Part shown: one piece after another, positions 1-10,960 of the stretch | How the letters are laid out: every line of letters starts with the position of its first letter | Numbering within the stretch: position 1 is the stretch's first letter | NCBI GenBank assembly: GCA_014529385.2 | Contig: CM043944.1 | Coordinates: 48,524,768-48,588,767, forward strand | Source: Adiantum capillus-veneris | Lineage: Eukaryota; Streptophyta; Polypodiopsida; Polypodiales; Pteridaceae | Length of the DNA stretch: 64,000 bases | Direction: 5' to 3' | The notes under the pieces: model-generated | The model's input: the letters and a program-made list of their open reading frames with translations, nothing else | The model's database searches: none | Told to the model about the DNA's origin: nothing | Position numbers and translations under genes: made by a program

Positions 1-81
1 TGGAACAAATGGTTAGGACGCCTATTCCACAGGCTTTGCCAGTTTAGCCCGCCACCTTTCAGAGCCTGCATGTCGTCTTGA

Positions 82-1340
82 ATGACAGGGAACTGGTTAC
101 CAGGCAATGCATCAAGTTTTTCCTCCACCAACGGTACATCCCGGGTATTTCGGGGGTGGATCTGTGTTCCAGAGTATGGCTGGTTATGCAATTGGAAGTC
201 AGCCGTACATGCCAGGAACAGTGTTTGGGGGTATGCAAGGCATGATGCCCAACCCCATGTATGGTAGCATTGGCATGCAACAAGGTTTTCAGAGCAACCA
301 GGGCCAGTTTGGGGTGCCATAGGGTAATTTTGGCATGGCTGGTTTTTTTATACAGCAGCCAGATATGGCACCTATGACGCAAAATGTCAATGGCCAAGAC
401 GCATCGATGATTCCTACTACAATGCCCGTGTTGCAGACGATTCCTCATGACAATTTGGGGGCACTGGAAAGGTCGAAAGCTTACAAAGAAGGTGGTGCAA
501 CTGTAAAGTTCAGCACTTTCAGCGGCTTCGAGGATAAGGCAAAGGCTCTTACTTTCCTCCAGCAGTTTGATACAACTTATGCAGGAGGGAATTTTACAGA
601 GGCCTCTAAGGTCAGGAAAAGTCGAAAGCTTACAAAGAAGGTGGTGCAACTGTAAAGTTCAGCACTTTCAGCGGCTTCGAGGATAAGGCAAAGGCTCTTA
701 CTTTCCTCCAACAGTTTGATACAACTTATGCAGGAGGGAATTTTACAGAGGCCTCTAAGGTCAGGAAAGCTGCCACTTTCTTGAAAGACAGTGCGCTTAC
801 ATGGTGGACGATTCTGTTAATGCAAGGACATACACCCGCCACTTGGGTCTACTTCAAGCAAATGTTTGCATGTGCTTGGCTGTCAAATGAATTTGAAGTC
901 GACGTCATGACAGATTGGCACCAACTTACTTCGGCTACATGCAAGAGCTTGTTGGAGTACTATCGGAGTTTTTGTAAAGTGTTACTCTCAGTGACCTTCT
1001 ACAAATTTGTGCCATTGATAGAGGAGATAGAGAAGTACTGTTGTGGGTTGCTAAAGGGCTTCAGGACTATTGTACCAAGAACAGAGTGTCTACCCTCACC
1101 TAGCTCATGGAAGTTGCTAACACTGGTCTTGCCTTGTTGAAAGGAGAGGACAATGGGTTTCTGAGCAACGAGAAAGAGGGCAGCAGAAGAAAAATTCAGC
1201 AAAGAAGCCCTTTGTGAAAAGTTAAAACACCTCCTGAAGCGTCACAGGGATTAAAAAAAAGGCTAATAAAGATAAAGACTCAGTCGGGACTTCTGGAGTG
1301 CATGCAAAGAGACAGAAAAAAAAGCCTTTTGTGCATAAGT
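82..1340 (+). pseudogene. A1 gag (broken)
   Basis: Three frames together carry a gag capsid-like region. The residues around 335-655 and 781-1140 match the capsid of A2 and resemble that of B1, including the stretch KFSTFSGFEDKAKALTFLQQ and the later ALTWW and ATWVYFKQMF motifs. The upstream 107-322 segment is Gly/Met/Gln/Asn-rich and of low complexity. A 149-bp tandem duplication (472-620 copied at 621-769) shifts the frame and truncates the capsid at 655. More frameshifts follow before 1340. No intact gag can be made. Identification rests on similarity between copies in this window and on the following zinc knuckle. Confidence 0.75.
472..769 (+). repeat. 149-bp tandem duplication inside A1 gag
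   Basis: The segment starting GTCGAAAGCTTACAAAGAAG at 472 recurs at 621 and continues almost identically to about 769. The unit is 149 bp, not a multiple of three, so it puts the second copy out of frame. A2 ends its gag before this region, so the ancestral state can only be inferred from B1, which has a single copy. Confidence 0.9.
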
Positions 1341-1362
1341 CGCTCGAGGAAATGAGGTCTTA

Positions 1363-1900
1363 ATGTCTGAAAACAAATGCTTTATATGCGAGCAGCTTGG
1401 TCACTTTGCTACAAATTATCCACAACGGAAAAGACTAGCTGACTCAGATGATAAAGAAGACCAAAAAGGCAAGAAGCCTAAACCCACGGCAAGTTTGGCG
1501 CCAGATATGGTGGGTGACAGGTCCAGTACAGATGCCAGCAAGTTATGCAGAGCATGGGGTAAAGTTAGAGATCAGATGACACTTATCTTCTTTGATCCAG
1601 GTGCCAAAGCAAACTTTATCAGACCAGAGTTAGCTATGAAGCTGGGCATCAGAGTTGAAGAGATGGGGTACACGACAGAGGCAAGGTTGGCATGTCCTGG
1701 CCAATAGAGTGTGTTACTCCCATTATCGGAAAGCTGCGTCTGCATATTTAGTCATATGTAGACATAGAAGAATTTTATATCATGCCATTGGAAGGATGCG
1801 ATGCGTTACTTGGAATTCCGTGGATGTTCAGAGTACATGGCGTACTGGATGCCTTCGGCAAGACGATCACCCTTCAGCATAGGGGCAAAACTCATGTTTT
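1363..1900 (+). pseudogene. A1 CCHC knuckle and aspartic protease
   Basis: A knuckle of form C-x2-C-x4-H-x4-Y starts with CFICEQLGHF near 1375. The last cysteine is tyrosine here, while A2 keeps cysteine. About 70 residues later FFDPGAKANFI marks the retropepsin active site, with D-P-G-A in place of the usual D-S/T-G-A. The frame is broken by a stop near 1705 and resumes in another frame at 1782, where [18 protein letters not shown] fits the protease C-terminal part. Not functional. Confidence 0.7.
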
Positions 1901-3430
1901 GGATGTAAAGCTCAAAGGGGAGTCTGTCCCTATTGTATCCGCATCGGCTATCACTTCTGTAATGAAGAATCATCTTTCTGTGTACTTGATTTTTGCACGT
2001 GATGTCTCAGATAATTGTCAGTCAAATTTATATGTGTTAGATAAAGAAAGGTCAGCATTTTTGCGAGAGTTTAGTGACTGTTTTTCTGATTCATTACCGT
2101 CACAATTGCCGCCAGAGACACCTGAGGACCATCGGATAGATTTGGTGCCAAGGTGTAGCGCACCAAATAGACCTTCCTACAGGGTTAGCGCGGCGCAACA
2201 AAAAGAGATTATGGGCCAGGTTGAGGAGTTGTTAGAGAAGGGACTGATCCAGCCTAGTTCTTCACCTTTTTGCTCCCCAGTGCTCCTAGTACAGAAAAAG
2301 GATGGCTCATGGCGCATGTGTATTGATTACCGTGCGTTGAATAAGAATACCATCAAGAATAGGTTTCCTATTCCAAGGATTGATGGTATTTTCGATCGTT
2401 TAGAGGGTGCTGCAATTTTCAGCAGGATAGACCTTAAGGGTGGGTACCATCAAATTTGTATAAGGCCGGAGGATGTGCACAAGACTGCGTTTAGAACGAC
2501 ATTTGGTCTCTATGAGTTCCTAGTGATGCCGTTTGGTCTAACAAATGCTCCTGCCAGGTTCAACAGAATGATGGACCGGATTTTCCGCTAGCATTAACAG
2601 TTTGTTGGGACATTCTTCGATGACATGATAGTCTATTCAAAGAAGGAGCATAGGCGTCACTTGACCATTGTGTTCGAAGAGCTACGCAGTCACAAGTTAC
2701 TTGTCAATCCTAAGGAAAGTGAATTCTTCTTGGAAGAGATCCACTTTCTTGGCCACATAGTGTCAAAGGATGGTGTCAGAATGGATCCCGCAAAGGTTGA
2801 AGCTATTAAGACATGGCCAGACTTGAAGACTGTGCACGATGTCAGAAGCTTCTTGGGATTGTGTTCCTACCTAGAAGGTTTATTAGGAATTTTGCAGAGA
2901 GAGCATCACCTCTTCACGCTTTGCAAAAGAAAGAGGTCACTTTCAGATGGACCCAAAAAGAGATTTCAGCTTTTAGTCTCTTAAAGGAAAAGTCGACTTC
3001 AGATCCAGTAATTTGTTTTACATGATCTTAGGAAGTCATTTGTGGTCTAGTGTGACGCGTGTGGCAGTAGCATCGTAGCAGTGCTGCTAATGCAAGATGG
3101 ATGGGTAGTAGCTTATGAAAGCCGAATATTGCAAGGGCCAGAGAAGACTATGCAAGTCTATGAGAAAGAGCTCTTGGCCATGATTCGTGCGCTAGCACTA
3201 CCTCTTAGGTGCTGATTTTGTTGTCCAAACAGACCATTAGACCTTGCGATACTTCTTGACACAGTCAAAGCTATCCGAAAAGCATATGCGATGGGCAAAC
3301 ATTCTTTCTATGTTTCACTTCCAAATTATGCATGTGGAAGGCAAGAAGAATGTTGTGGCTGATGCATCATCGAGAAAGCCACAAATTTTAGCTGTGTCAA
3401 TTTCTATCATCATGAGCTGGATGACATGAA
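1893..3430 (+). pseudogene. A1 reverse transcriptase and RNase H
   Basis: The RT core is well preserved from about 2090 to 2590: the [20 protein letters not shown] motif, [12 protein letters not shown] and the MPFGLTNAP block. Two in-frame stops near 2589-2597 separate it from the catalytic FFDDMIVYSK block, which has F-F-D-D in place of the usual Y-x-D-D. A frameshift near 2875 interrupts the thumb. RNase H follows at about 3030-3420, with CDACGSS, an acidic ESRIL block and a broken DHQTLRYFL block, ending in the ADAxSRKP motif. This is standard Ty3/gypsy polymerase order and it is inactive. Confidence 0.85.
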
Positions 3431-4336
3431 GGAACAATCCTTGCGACATCTAAACAGTTGCAAAAGGGGCAACATCATGAGCACTACCTCCTCAGAGATG
3501 ATTTTATGGTGATGCATGGCAGACTTTGTGTCACTAGGCCATTGCGACATAAGGTCATGGAAGAGAGTCATGTCCCACCGTATGCAGGGCATCATGGTAT
3601 TGATGCGACAGTTAAAGCAGTAGAGACATTCTTCTATTGGTCTACCTTGAGGAGAGATGTGGATGCCTTTGTGAGAGCATGCATGATTTGCCAAAAGGTC
3701 AAGTTTGACAGGCAAAAGGCACCAGGGTTGTTACAACCACTGTCGATTCTGGATAAGCCATGGGAAAGCATTGCTATGGACTTTATCTTTGATCTTCCAA
3801 GAACGTCAACAGGGAATGATGGTATATGGACCATTATTTGCAGGTTTAGTAAGCAGGGCCATTTTATTCTTGTAAGGAAGAAGATAAAATATGATTAGAT
3901 GGCACGCTTGTTCATGTACAATGTGTTTAAGTTCCATGGTATGCCACAATCGATTGTCAGTGATCGTGATTTTCTCACGACAAGTTTGTTCTGGAGAGGA
4001 TTGTTTTGAGAACATGGGCACTACGCTCAAGTTCTCGTTTTCGTTTCATCCACAAACTGATGGACAATCAGAAGAGGCTAATTCCACTGTCTTGGATCTG
4101 CTGAAATTCTATGTGTCAGATAATAAGGGCAAGTGGGAACAATATTTGCCTATGCTTGAGTATGCGTACAACAATACGGTGCATTCCTCGACTGGCAAGG
4201 TACCTTTTGAGATTGTTGAAGGCGGCAAAAAAGTTCCTCCCATTTTGCATACAAAGGACAAGATCTTTGAGGCATATCAATATGTCGAGAATGTGGATGA
4301 AATGTACAAGAAAATTAAAGTTGCCTTAGAGAAGAC
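3420..4336 (+). pseudogene. A1 integrase, 5' part
   Basis: The HHCC zinc-binding part is at about 3565-3700 (HHGIDATVKAVE, then CMICQKVKFD). The catalytic D-D-E core follows: IAMDFIFDLP near 3775, a degraded SD block near 3958-3970, and HPQTDGQSEEAN near 4050. Stops occur at 3896 and around 4000. The reading stops at VALEKT because A2 is inserted at 4337; the same protein resumes at 8817 on the same strand. Confidence 0.85.
4332..4336 (+). repeat. Target-site duplication AAGAC (left copy, A2)
   Basis: AAGAC at 4332-4336 directly precedes a TG-starting LTR. The same five bases follow the CA end of the right LTR at 8812-8816. Removing 4337-8816 rejoins the A1 integrase reading, which supports this as the A2 insertion site. 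Confidence 0.85.
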
Positions 4337-4831
4337 TGAAACCGGCCCGTGGGGCAGTGGACTTTAGCTTTCACTTGATTTTTAACATTTCGACTTTAAT
4401 GACACAAATCAGAGACTTTGAAAGGAACCTAGAACTGGGAATGGAATTACACTTCAAAACAATAGCACGGCTTGGCAGCTAGAGCGCTCCCAAGCAGACA
4501 GTGACACTTGTAGGCCCCAAAGGTTGACGCCCCTTTTGGTATTTCTTTATTACTCTTCAGGAATGAGGAATAAGCTACAAAACCTAAGTACTTGAGACTT
4601 TCATGTGCATCTAGCTAGATGGCACCTGTGTAGGCAAAATTTCAGCAGCATAACAGCCCTAAAACTTGCCCTGGACAGTTTAGCATAGAACCCCTGTTTC
4701 GTGCGCAAAAATAGTAATTACAGCACGCTGTAATTAATGGTTTTCTCTCTGTTTTCAGTCCTAAACAGCCCCCAACTGTCGTCTAACAGTGGGGCACTGT
4801 TCCCAATGCTCCCGGCATCATAACGGCTGCA
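4337..4831 (-). repeat. A2 3' LTR, U3-truncated
   Basis: It matches the first about 495 bases of the right LTR read on the plus strand (7467 onward), including the blocks around GGCCCCAAAGGTTG and the shared GGGGCG-type motif at 4526-4550. Homology stops at GGCTGCAA (4831), where RNase H coding sequence begins abruptly. Confidence 0.85.
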
Positions 4832-5320
4832 ATGAAATTTGTGGCTTTCTTGATAACGCATCAGCCACAACATTCTTCTTGCCTTCCACATGCACAATCT
4901 GGAAGTGAAACATGGAAAGAATGTTTGCCCATCGCATATGCTTTTCCGATAGCTTTGACTGTGTCAGAAAGTATCGCAAGGTCTGATGACCCGTTTGGAC
5001 AACAAAATCAACACCTAGCAGGTAGTGTTTCCAACTTAAGAGCTCATGAATCACAGCCAGTAACTTTTTTTCATAGACTTGCATGGTCGTCTCTGGCCCT
5101 TGCAAGATTCTGCTCTCATAGGCTACTACCTTGCCATCTTGCATTAGCACTGCACCAATGCTACTGCCGCAAGCGTCACACTGGACCACAAATGACTTCC
5201 TGAGATCTGGCAAAACAATGACTAGATCTGGAGTCATCTTTTCCTTTGAGAGATTAAAAGCTGACATCTCTTTTTGGGTCCATCTGAAAGTGACCTCATT
5301 CTTTTGCAAAGCATGCAAAG
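4832..5320 (-). pseudogene. A2 RNase H (end fused to LTR)
   Basis: The minus-strand reading contains VVQCDACGSSIGAVLMQDGK, AYESRIL, HELLSWKHYLLG, HQTLRYFLTQ and ADALSRKPQI, the standard RNase H order. This stretch is cleaner than in A1. Four codons after SRKPQI the reading runs into LTR sequence, so the integrase is entirely missing. Confidence 0.85.
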
Positions 5321-6260
5321 GTGAAGCAATCTCTGCAAAGTTGCGAATGAATCTTCTGTAGTAAGAACATAGCCCCTAAGAAGCTACGGACATCGTGCAC
5401 AGTCCTTAAAGCTGGCCATGTCCTAATTGCTTCTTCCTTTGTAGGATCCATTCGGACACCATCCTTTGACACAATGTGTTCGAGAAATTGAATCTCTTCC
5501 AAGAAGAACTCGCTTTTCTTGCCATTGATGAGCAATCTGTTCCTGCGCAACTCTTCGAACACAATGGTCAAGTGATGCCTATGCTCCTCTTCATTCTTCG
5601 AGTAGACTATCATGTCATCAAAGAATGTGCCAACAAAGTTCTAATATGGACGGAAGATCCTATCGATCATCCTATTGAACATAGCAAGAGCATTTGTAAG
5701 ACCAAATGGCATCACTAAGAACTCGTAGAGACCAAATGTCGTTCTAAACGCAGTCTTGTGCACATCCTCAGGCCTAATTCGAATCTGATGGTACCCACTT
5801 TTAAGGGCGGTCCTGCTTAAAATCGCTGCACCCTCTAGGTGGTCAAGAATATCATCAATTCTTGGAATAGGAGACCTATTCTTGATGGTATTCTTATTCA
5901 ATGCACGGTAGTCGATACACATGCGCCACGAGCCATCCTTTTTCTGTACTAAGAGCCTTGGAGAGCAATAGAGTGACGAGCTAGGCTGAATCAGCCCTTT
6001 CTCTAAGAGCTCCTCCACTTAGCTCATAATCTCTTTCCACTGCGCCTCACTAACCCTATACGGTGGCCTTTTTGGTGGGCTACAACCTGGTGCCAAATCA
6101 ATCGCATGATCCTCGGGCCTCTCCGGCGGAGTTGAGACGGTAACGAATCAGAAAAACAGCCATTAAACTTTTGCAAAAATGCTAACCTGTCTTTATCTAA
6201 CACATATAAATTTGACTGACAACTACCTGAAACATCACGTACAAAAACCAAGTACGCAGA
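5296..6260 (-). pseudogene. A2 reverse transcriptase
   Basis: Minus-strand frames 6018-5641 and 5613-5296 carry [39 protein letters not shown] and the connection/thumb block beginning MIVYSK. The catalytic FFDD segment falls at the frame break near 5620-5640. The N-terminal part at 6251-6024 is in another frame. A stop at about 6020 interrupts the block before [11 protein letters not shown]. Not functional. Confidence 0.85.
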
Positions 6261-6274
6261 ACGATGTTTCTTTA

Positions 6275-7465
6275 TTACAAAAGTGATAGCAGAAGCAGAT
6301 ACAATAGGGACTGACTCTCCTTTAGCTTTACATCCAAGATGTGAGTTTTGCCCCTATGTTGTACAGTGATCTTTTTGTTGTAGGCATCCAAGACTCCATG
6401 CACTCGGAACATCCACGGGATCCCCAACAAGGCATCACATCCTTCCAGCAGCATAATGTAAAACTCTTCTCTGTCCACATACGACTGAATATGCAGGCGC
6501 AGCTTTCCAATGATGGGAGCGACGCACTTTGAGTGGCCAGGACATGCCAATCCTGCCTCTGTGGTGTACCCCATCTCTTCAGCTCTGATGCCCAACTTCA
6601 TAGCTAATTTAGGCGTGATAAAGTTCGCTTTGGAACCTGGATCAAAGAAGATGAGTGCCATTTGGTCTCTAACTTTACCCCACGTTGTGCATAACTCACT
6701 GGCATCTGTACTAGGCCTGTCGCCCAACATGTCTGGCACTAAACCTGCCGAGGGCATAGGCTTCTTTCCTTTCCTATCCTCTTTGTCATCTGAGTTAGCT
6801 GGCCTTTTCTTTTGTGGACAGTCGGCTGCAAAATGACCAGTCTGCTCGCATATAAAGCACTTGTTTTCAGCCATCAAGACCTTCTTTTCCTCGGACATCT
6901 TACGCATAAAAGGCTTCCTTTTCTGCTTCTTTGCCTGCGCTCTAGAAGTCTCGGCTGAACCCTTGCCTTTATTGAACTTCGCTGACCCCTGGGACGCTTC
7001 AGGAGCCGCTTTCGTAAAGGGCTGCTTTGCTGAATTTTTCTTTTGCTGCCCTCCTTTCTCGTTGCTCGGAAGCCCACTTTCTTCTCCTTTCAACAAGGCA
7101 AGACCAGTGTTAGCAACTTCCATAAGCTGAGTGAGGGTAGCCACTCTGTTCTTGGTACAATAGTCGCGAAGCCCTTTAGGTAGCCCACAATAGTACTTCT
7201 CTATCTGCTTTGTCAATGGCACAAATCTGTAGGAGATCACTGAAAGTAACGCTTTACAAAACCTCCTATTGCACTCCAGCAAGCTCTTGCATGTACCCGA
7301 AGTAAGCTGGTGCCAATCTGTCATGACGTCGGCTTCAAATTCATTTGACAACCAAGTAGATGCAAACATTTGCTTGAAGTAAACCCAAGTGGCGGGTGCC
7401 TGTCCTTGCATTAGCAGTGTCGTCCACCATATAAGCGCATTGTCCTTTAAGAAAGTGGCAGCTTT
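6275..7465 (-). pseudogene. A2 gag (C-terminal part) and protease, one long frame
   Basis: A 378-residue open frame begins at the MQGQAPATW capsid block. It continues through a lysine-rich linker to an intact CCHC knuckle (CFICEQTGHFAADC) and an aspartic protease with FFDPGSKANFI and ALLGIPWMF. The active site reads D-P-G-S, as in A1 (D-P-G-A). The capsid N-terminus is absent because LTR sequence abuts at about 7466. This is the longest intact family-A frame in the window. Confidence 0.85.
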
Positions 7466-7466
7466 T

Positions 7467-8811
7467 CGTGGGGCGGTGGACTTTAGCTTTCACCTGATCT
7501 TTAACACTTCGACTATAATGACACAAAGCAGAGACTTTAAAAGGAACCTGTAACTGGGAATGGAATTACACTTCAAAACAATAGCACGGCTTGGCAGCTA
7601 GAGCGCTCCCGAGCAGACAGCGACACCTGTAGGCCCCAAAGGTTGGCGCCCCTTTCGGTATTTCTTTATTACTCTTCAGGAATGAGGAATAAGCTACAAA
7701 ACCTAAGTACTTGAGACTTTCATGTGCATCTAGCTAGCTGGCACCTGTGCAGGCAAAAATTTCAGCAGCATAACAACCCCAAAACTTGCCCTGGACAGTT
7801 TCCCAAGCTCCGACTCCTTTCCAATAGCATAGACCCCCTGTTTCCTGCGCAAAAACAGTAATTACAGCACGCTGTAATTATTGATTTTCTCTCTGTTTTC
7901 AGTCCTAAACAGCCCTCGAACTGTCGTCTAAGAGTGGGGCACTGTTCCCAATGCTCCCGGCATCATGACGGCTGCAAAACAGTCCAAATTCAGCGTGTAC
8001 ATAGCGCTAAAAACGCACCTATGTGGTGAGGTTATCACACTCACCGGTGCTTCTTTGGTGTAGCAGTTAGCTACACCCGTTCCTGAAGCATAAATCCCCA
8101 CAGCTGTACATTGGTCAAATGAGAAGCCCACTTGAGGGGCATAACATAACTGCTCGTAGGGGGGAGAGAGAGCGGTGCGTACTCGTAGCGTGCAGGGCAT
8201 CACTCCTGGCACCGCACTGTACATAAGAGGGTCAGTAAGCATTCCATAGCTCTTGTACCTGCTGCAATCCACTTAGCTGCTGAAAATTGCGCCCCCTTTC
8301 TCTTCTAGGCTCGCCCCATCTCTCCCTGAGTGGCAGGATTGCTCACAGAGTGACGCCTCTCTCAATTTCCGACTTTGGCCAACTTGGCTAAAAATATCTC
8401 AACTGGTGCGTCAGTTGACTTGGCAGCAGAGCAATAAAATGTTCCCCTTGTCATTCCAGAGCTAATGAGTGAACACTTTTTGTGGTCCAAAATAGCAGTC
8501 CCTAAATTTTAGGAGATGCTTCCATGGCACTCACACGGGTCGTTTGACCATCAATCACCACTGGAACCACATCGAAAAATGCAATGTTGGCCAGCTATCA
8601 GATGATTTACACTCGTAGCCCCACCGTGGCTAACCTTAATCCATTTGTCCAACTTTAGTGCTTACTGGGAGTCCGGCCTTGACTCTCACTGTCCGCCTCA
8701 CACTATGCAACTCGGGCATTGGCATTTCCAGAGGGGTGCTTTAAAACAAGTCAAATAAAATTTCCCAAAAAGAAATCAACAAGTAAAGCTAGTTGCCGCA
8801 GATTCGTGACA
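7467..8811 (-). repeat. A2 5' LTR (about 1.35 kb)
   Basis: On the minus strand this runs from TGTCACGAATC at 8811 to CCCCACG at 7467. The last about 11 bases of the LTR seen in the left copy are missing. It is homologous to 4337-4831 on the same strand and to 13051-14177 in reverse orientation. The conserved CCGAAAGGGGCGCC motif is at 7645-7667. The segment 8476-8811 (U3 start) has no partner in the window because the other two copies are truncated there. Confidence 0.82.
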
Positions 8812-8816
8812 AAGAC
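8812..8816 (+). repeat. Target-site duplication AAGAC (right copy, A2)
   Basis: It lies directly after the CA at 8810-8811 and is identical to 4332-4336. A1 integrase coding resumes immediately. Confidence 0.85.
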
Positions 8817-9013
8817 TCAGGCAAAGCAAAAAAAGGCTGCTGATCGTCACCGTCGTGAATTGTTGTTATCACCTGGTGATTGGGTTCTGTTAAGGTTTGA
8901 AAAGACAAGGTTAAAGAAGATGAAGGGCAAGGAACGGCTCTTTCCTGAGCTCAGTATGCGTTACTATGGGCTTTTTCAAGTGCTTGCTAAGATCAGCGAT
9001 GTGGCTTACAGGC
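8817..9013 (+). pseudogene. A1 integrase, C-terminal continuation
   Basis: The reading KKAADRHRRELLLSPGDWVL followed by [19 protein letters not shown] and MRYYGLFQVL is the conserved GPY/F-like C-terminal module seen also in B2, B1 and C. It continues the A1 integrase that stops at 4336. At 9014 a family-B LTR begins, so the rest of the module and any chromodomain are lost. Confidence 0.85.
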
Positions 9014-9146
9014 TCTAACAAACTTGGACACTCCAAGTCAAGATTCTACTACGACACAACACAAATTCACTTCAAGACAGTTCACAATTGATTAGACACG
9101 GCCGGGCGGACTTTCGTGCCAAGAGGTATTGGCGTCCCAAAAAGTG
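9014..9146 (-). repeat. B2 3' LTR fragment
   Basis: It starts TCTAACAAACTTGGACACTC, corresponding to TGTAACAGACTTGGACACTC at 22508, 23054 and 28128. Homology continues through the GGCCGGGCGG block and the TATTGG segment, then breaks at about 9146, two bases before the chromodomain stop codon. Only about 130 of about 565 LTR bases remain. Confidence 0.8.
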
Positions 9147-9147
9147 A

Positions 9148-10300
9148 CTATGCTAAACCAAATGCTTCAAGGTAAAGGTTCACAATCTGAGGAGTATCTG
9201 CCAGGTCCTCCTGCTCCATCCACTTCGCATCCAATGCGGGATAGTTCTTGAATTTAACCAAGAACCGCCTTATCATTTTACCTTTTACCTTTCTATCTTT
9301 ATGTGCCAAAATGTGTTCTAGAACGAGTACCTCCTCGTTTTCCTCCACTTCGGGTTGCTCATCTGGCTCCCCATTGTCGAGCACATCGCCTTTTAAAGGC
9401 TTTAGGAGACTCACATGAAAAGCATTGTGAATCCTCCAAGTATCGGGTAGCGTCAGTCTAAAGGAGACATTATTTATCTTTTCGGAAATCTGGAAAGGTC
9501 CATAGCATCTCATGCTAAGCTTTGGAAAAAGCCGCTCCTTTCCCTTTTTTGTTCTTAGGCGTAGCTTCTCAAAACGTAAGAGCACCCAATCGTTCTCCTT
9601 CAATTTCAAATCGCGACGATGTCGATCTGCTGCCTTTTTTCTGTCTTTTTGGAGATTCCTCCAAAGCCTTCTGGACCAAGTCCAAGTCCCTCGTGAACTG
9701 GTCGGCTTCAAAAGAAAATCTTATTTTTCGTGCTTAGGAGGGTGGAACCTTCGTATTACCTTCAATAGTCTCAAATGGCACCTTCCCTATCAAAGAGTTG
9801 ATCGTGTTATTGTAGGCATATTCCACCAAAGGTAAAAACCTTTTCTTATGTAGTTTTCTGATCCAACGAAGAAGACTTCAACAAATTCAGTACGACTGAA
9901 TGCAATCTGAGATTGCCCATCTGTCTGCGGGTGGAAAGATGACGAGAAGTGCAACCGCGTGCCAATGTTCTCCCAAATAGCCTTCCAAAAGCAACTCATG
10001 AATCTGGGGTCTCTGTCGGAGACAATTGTCTCAGGCATGCCATGTAATCTGAATATCTGGGCAATGAACAGTCTCGCTAAGTGATTTGGCTCGACTGTCT
10101 TCTTCACTGGAATGAAATGAGCTTGCTTGCTAAATTTGTCAATAACAGTCCAGATAACATCGTGGCCACTCTGTGTTCTCGGGAGATCAAAAATGAAATC
10201 CATTGCAATACTTTTCCTGGGTCGGGTTGGTATGGGTAAAGGCTGTAACAATCCCTGTGCTTTATGCCTGTCAAAACTTGACCTTCTGGTATACCAAGCA
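9148..10300 (-). pseudogene. B2 integrase with chromodomain
   Basis: Minus-strand frames carry the catalytic core (IAMDFIFDLPRTQSGHDVIW, ETIVSDRDPRFMS, FHPQTDGQSQIA) at 10251-9790. After a frame break come the C-terminal module (KKAADRHRRDLKLKENDWVL) and a chromodomain (ILAHKDRKVKGKMIRRFLVK, then WMEQEDLADTP), ending at the natural C-terminus YLEAFGLA at 9148. The chromodomain places the family among chromoviruses, which use it for targeting to histone marks. Broken by frameshifts near 9711-9850. Confidence 0.85.
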
Positions 10301-10305
10301 ACTGC

Positions 10306-10960
10306 TTACAAAATCATCCACGTCCTTCTTGAGTCTCGGCCAAAAGAAGTATCTCTCCACACCTTTGAAGGTGGTAGCAATGAAGCGGTGACCCGTAAAC
10401 GGTGGACAGTGGCATTCGGTTCCCTCAACGGCTGTGTAACGCACAACATCGTTTTCTTGATCAAGTAGCCATCGCGGGTGGAATATCCTGCTACTACCTC
10501 CCCATTCCTTATCGGGGTGAAAATATCTGCAAAATCTGTATCTGTGGCATACTGATCGACCATATCCTCGACGCTTCTATGATGTATTGCGGAAATAGCC
10601 AGAACCAACGGCTTCCGGGACAAAGCATGCCACCAAATTCTTCTGTCCCTACACATGGACAATCTGGAAGCGAAATTGTGACAAGATGTTCACCCACCGC
10701 ATCTGCTTTTTCGATAGGTGCTTCTCTGACTAGAAGTAGCATAAACTCTGGTGATCTGTGAAGACCGTAATTCGGCTCCGAGTAGGTAATGTCGCCACTG
10801 AGTAAGAGCATGGATAACCGCCAAAAGCTCTTTCTCATATATGTGTGCTGTCAATTCCGGCCTTTAGAACAATCGGCTCTCGTAGGCAATGACATGGTCT
10901 TCTTGCATTAAGACCGCACCCAGACTACGACCACAAGCATCACAATATACTTCAAATGAC
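10306..10960 (-). pseudogene. B2 integrase zinc domain and RNase H end
   Basis: Fragments include ADxLSRKPLVLAISAIHHRS, DQYATDTDFADIFTPIRNGE and the region before the HHCC motif. They lie in several frames (10306-10662, 10509-10838). The order joins RNase H to integrase as in B1. Heavily decayed. Confidence 0.75.

Larger units (their letters stand above)
4337..8811 (-). mobile_element. Ty3/gypsy element A2, internally deleted, nested in A1
   Basis: The element is bounded by TG (4337) and CA (8811), with the 5-bp duplication AAGAC on both sides. On the minus strand the order is 5' LTR (8811-7467), gag-protease (7465-6275), RT (6260-5296), RNase H (5318-4832), then a truncated 3' LTR (4831-4337). 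Two deletions are evident. The primer site, leader and gag N-terminus are lost at the 5' LTR junction. The integrase, polypurine tract and U3 are lost between RNase H and the 3' LTR. It belongs to the same family as A1 but in opposite orientation. Confidence 0.88.
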
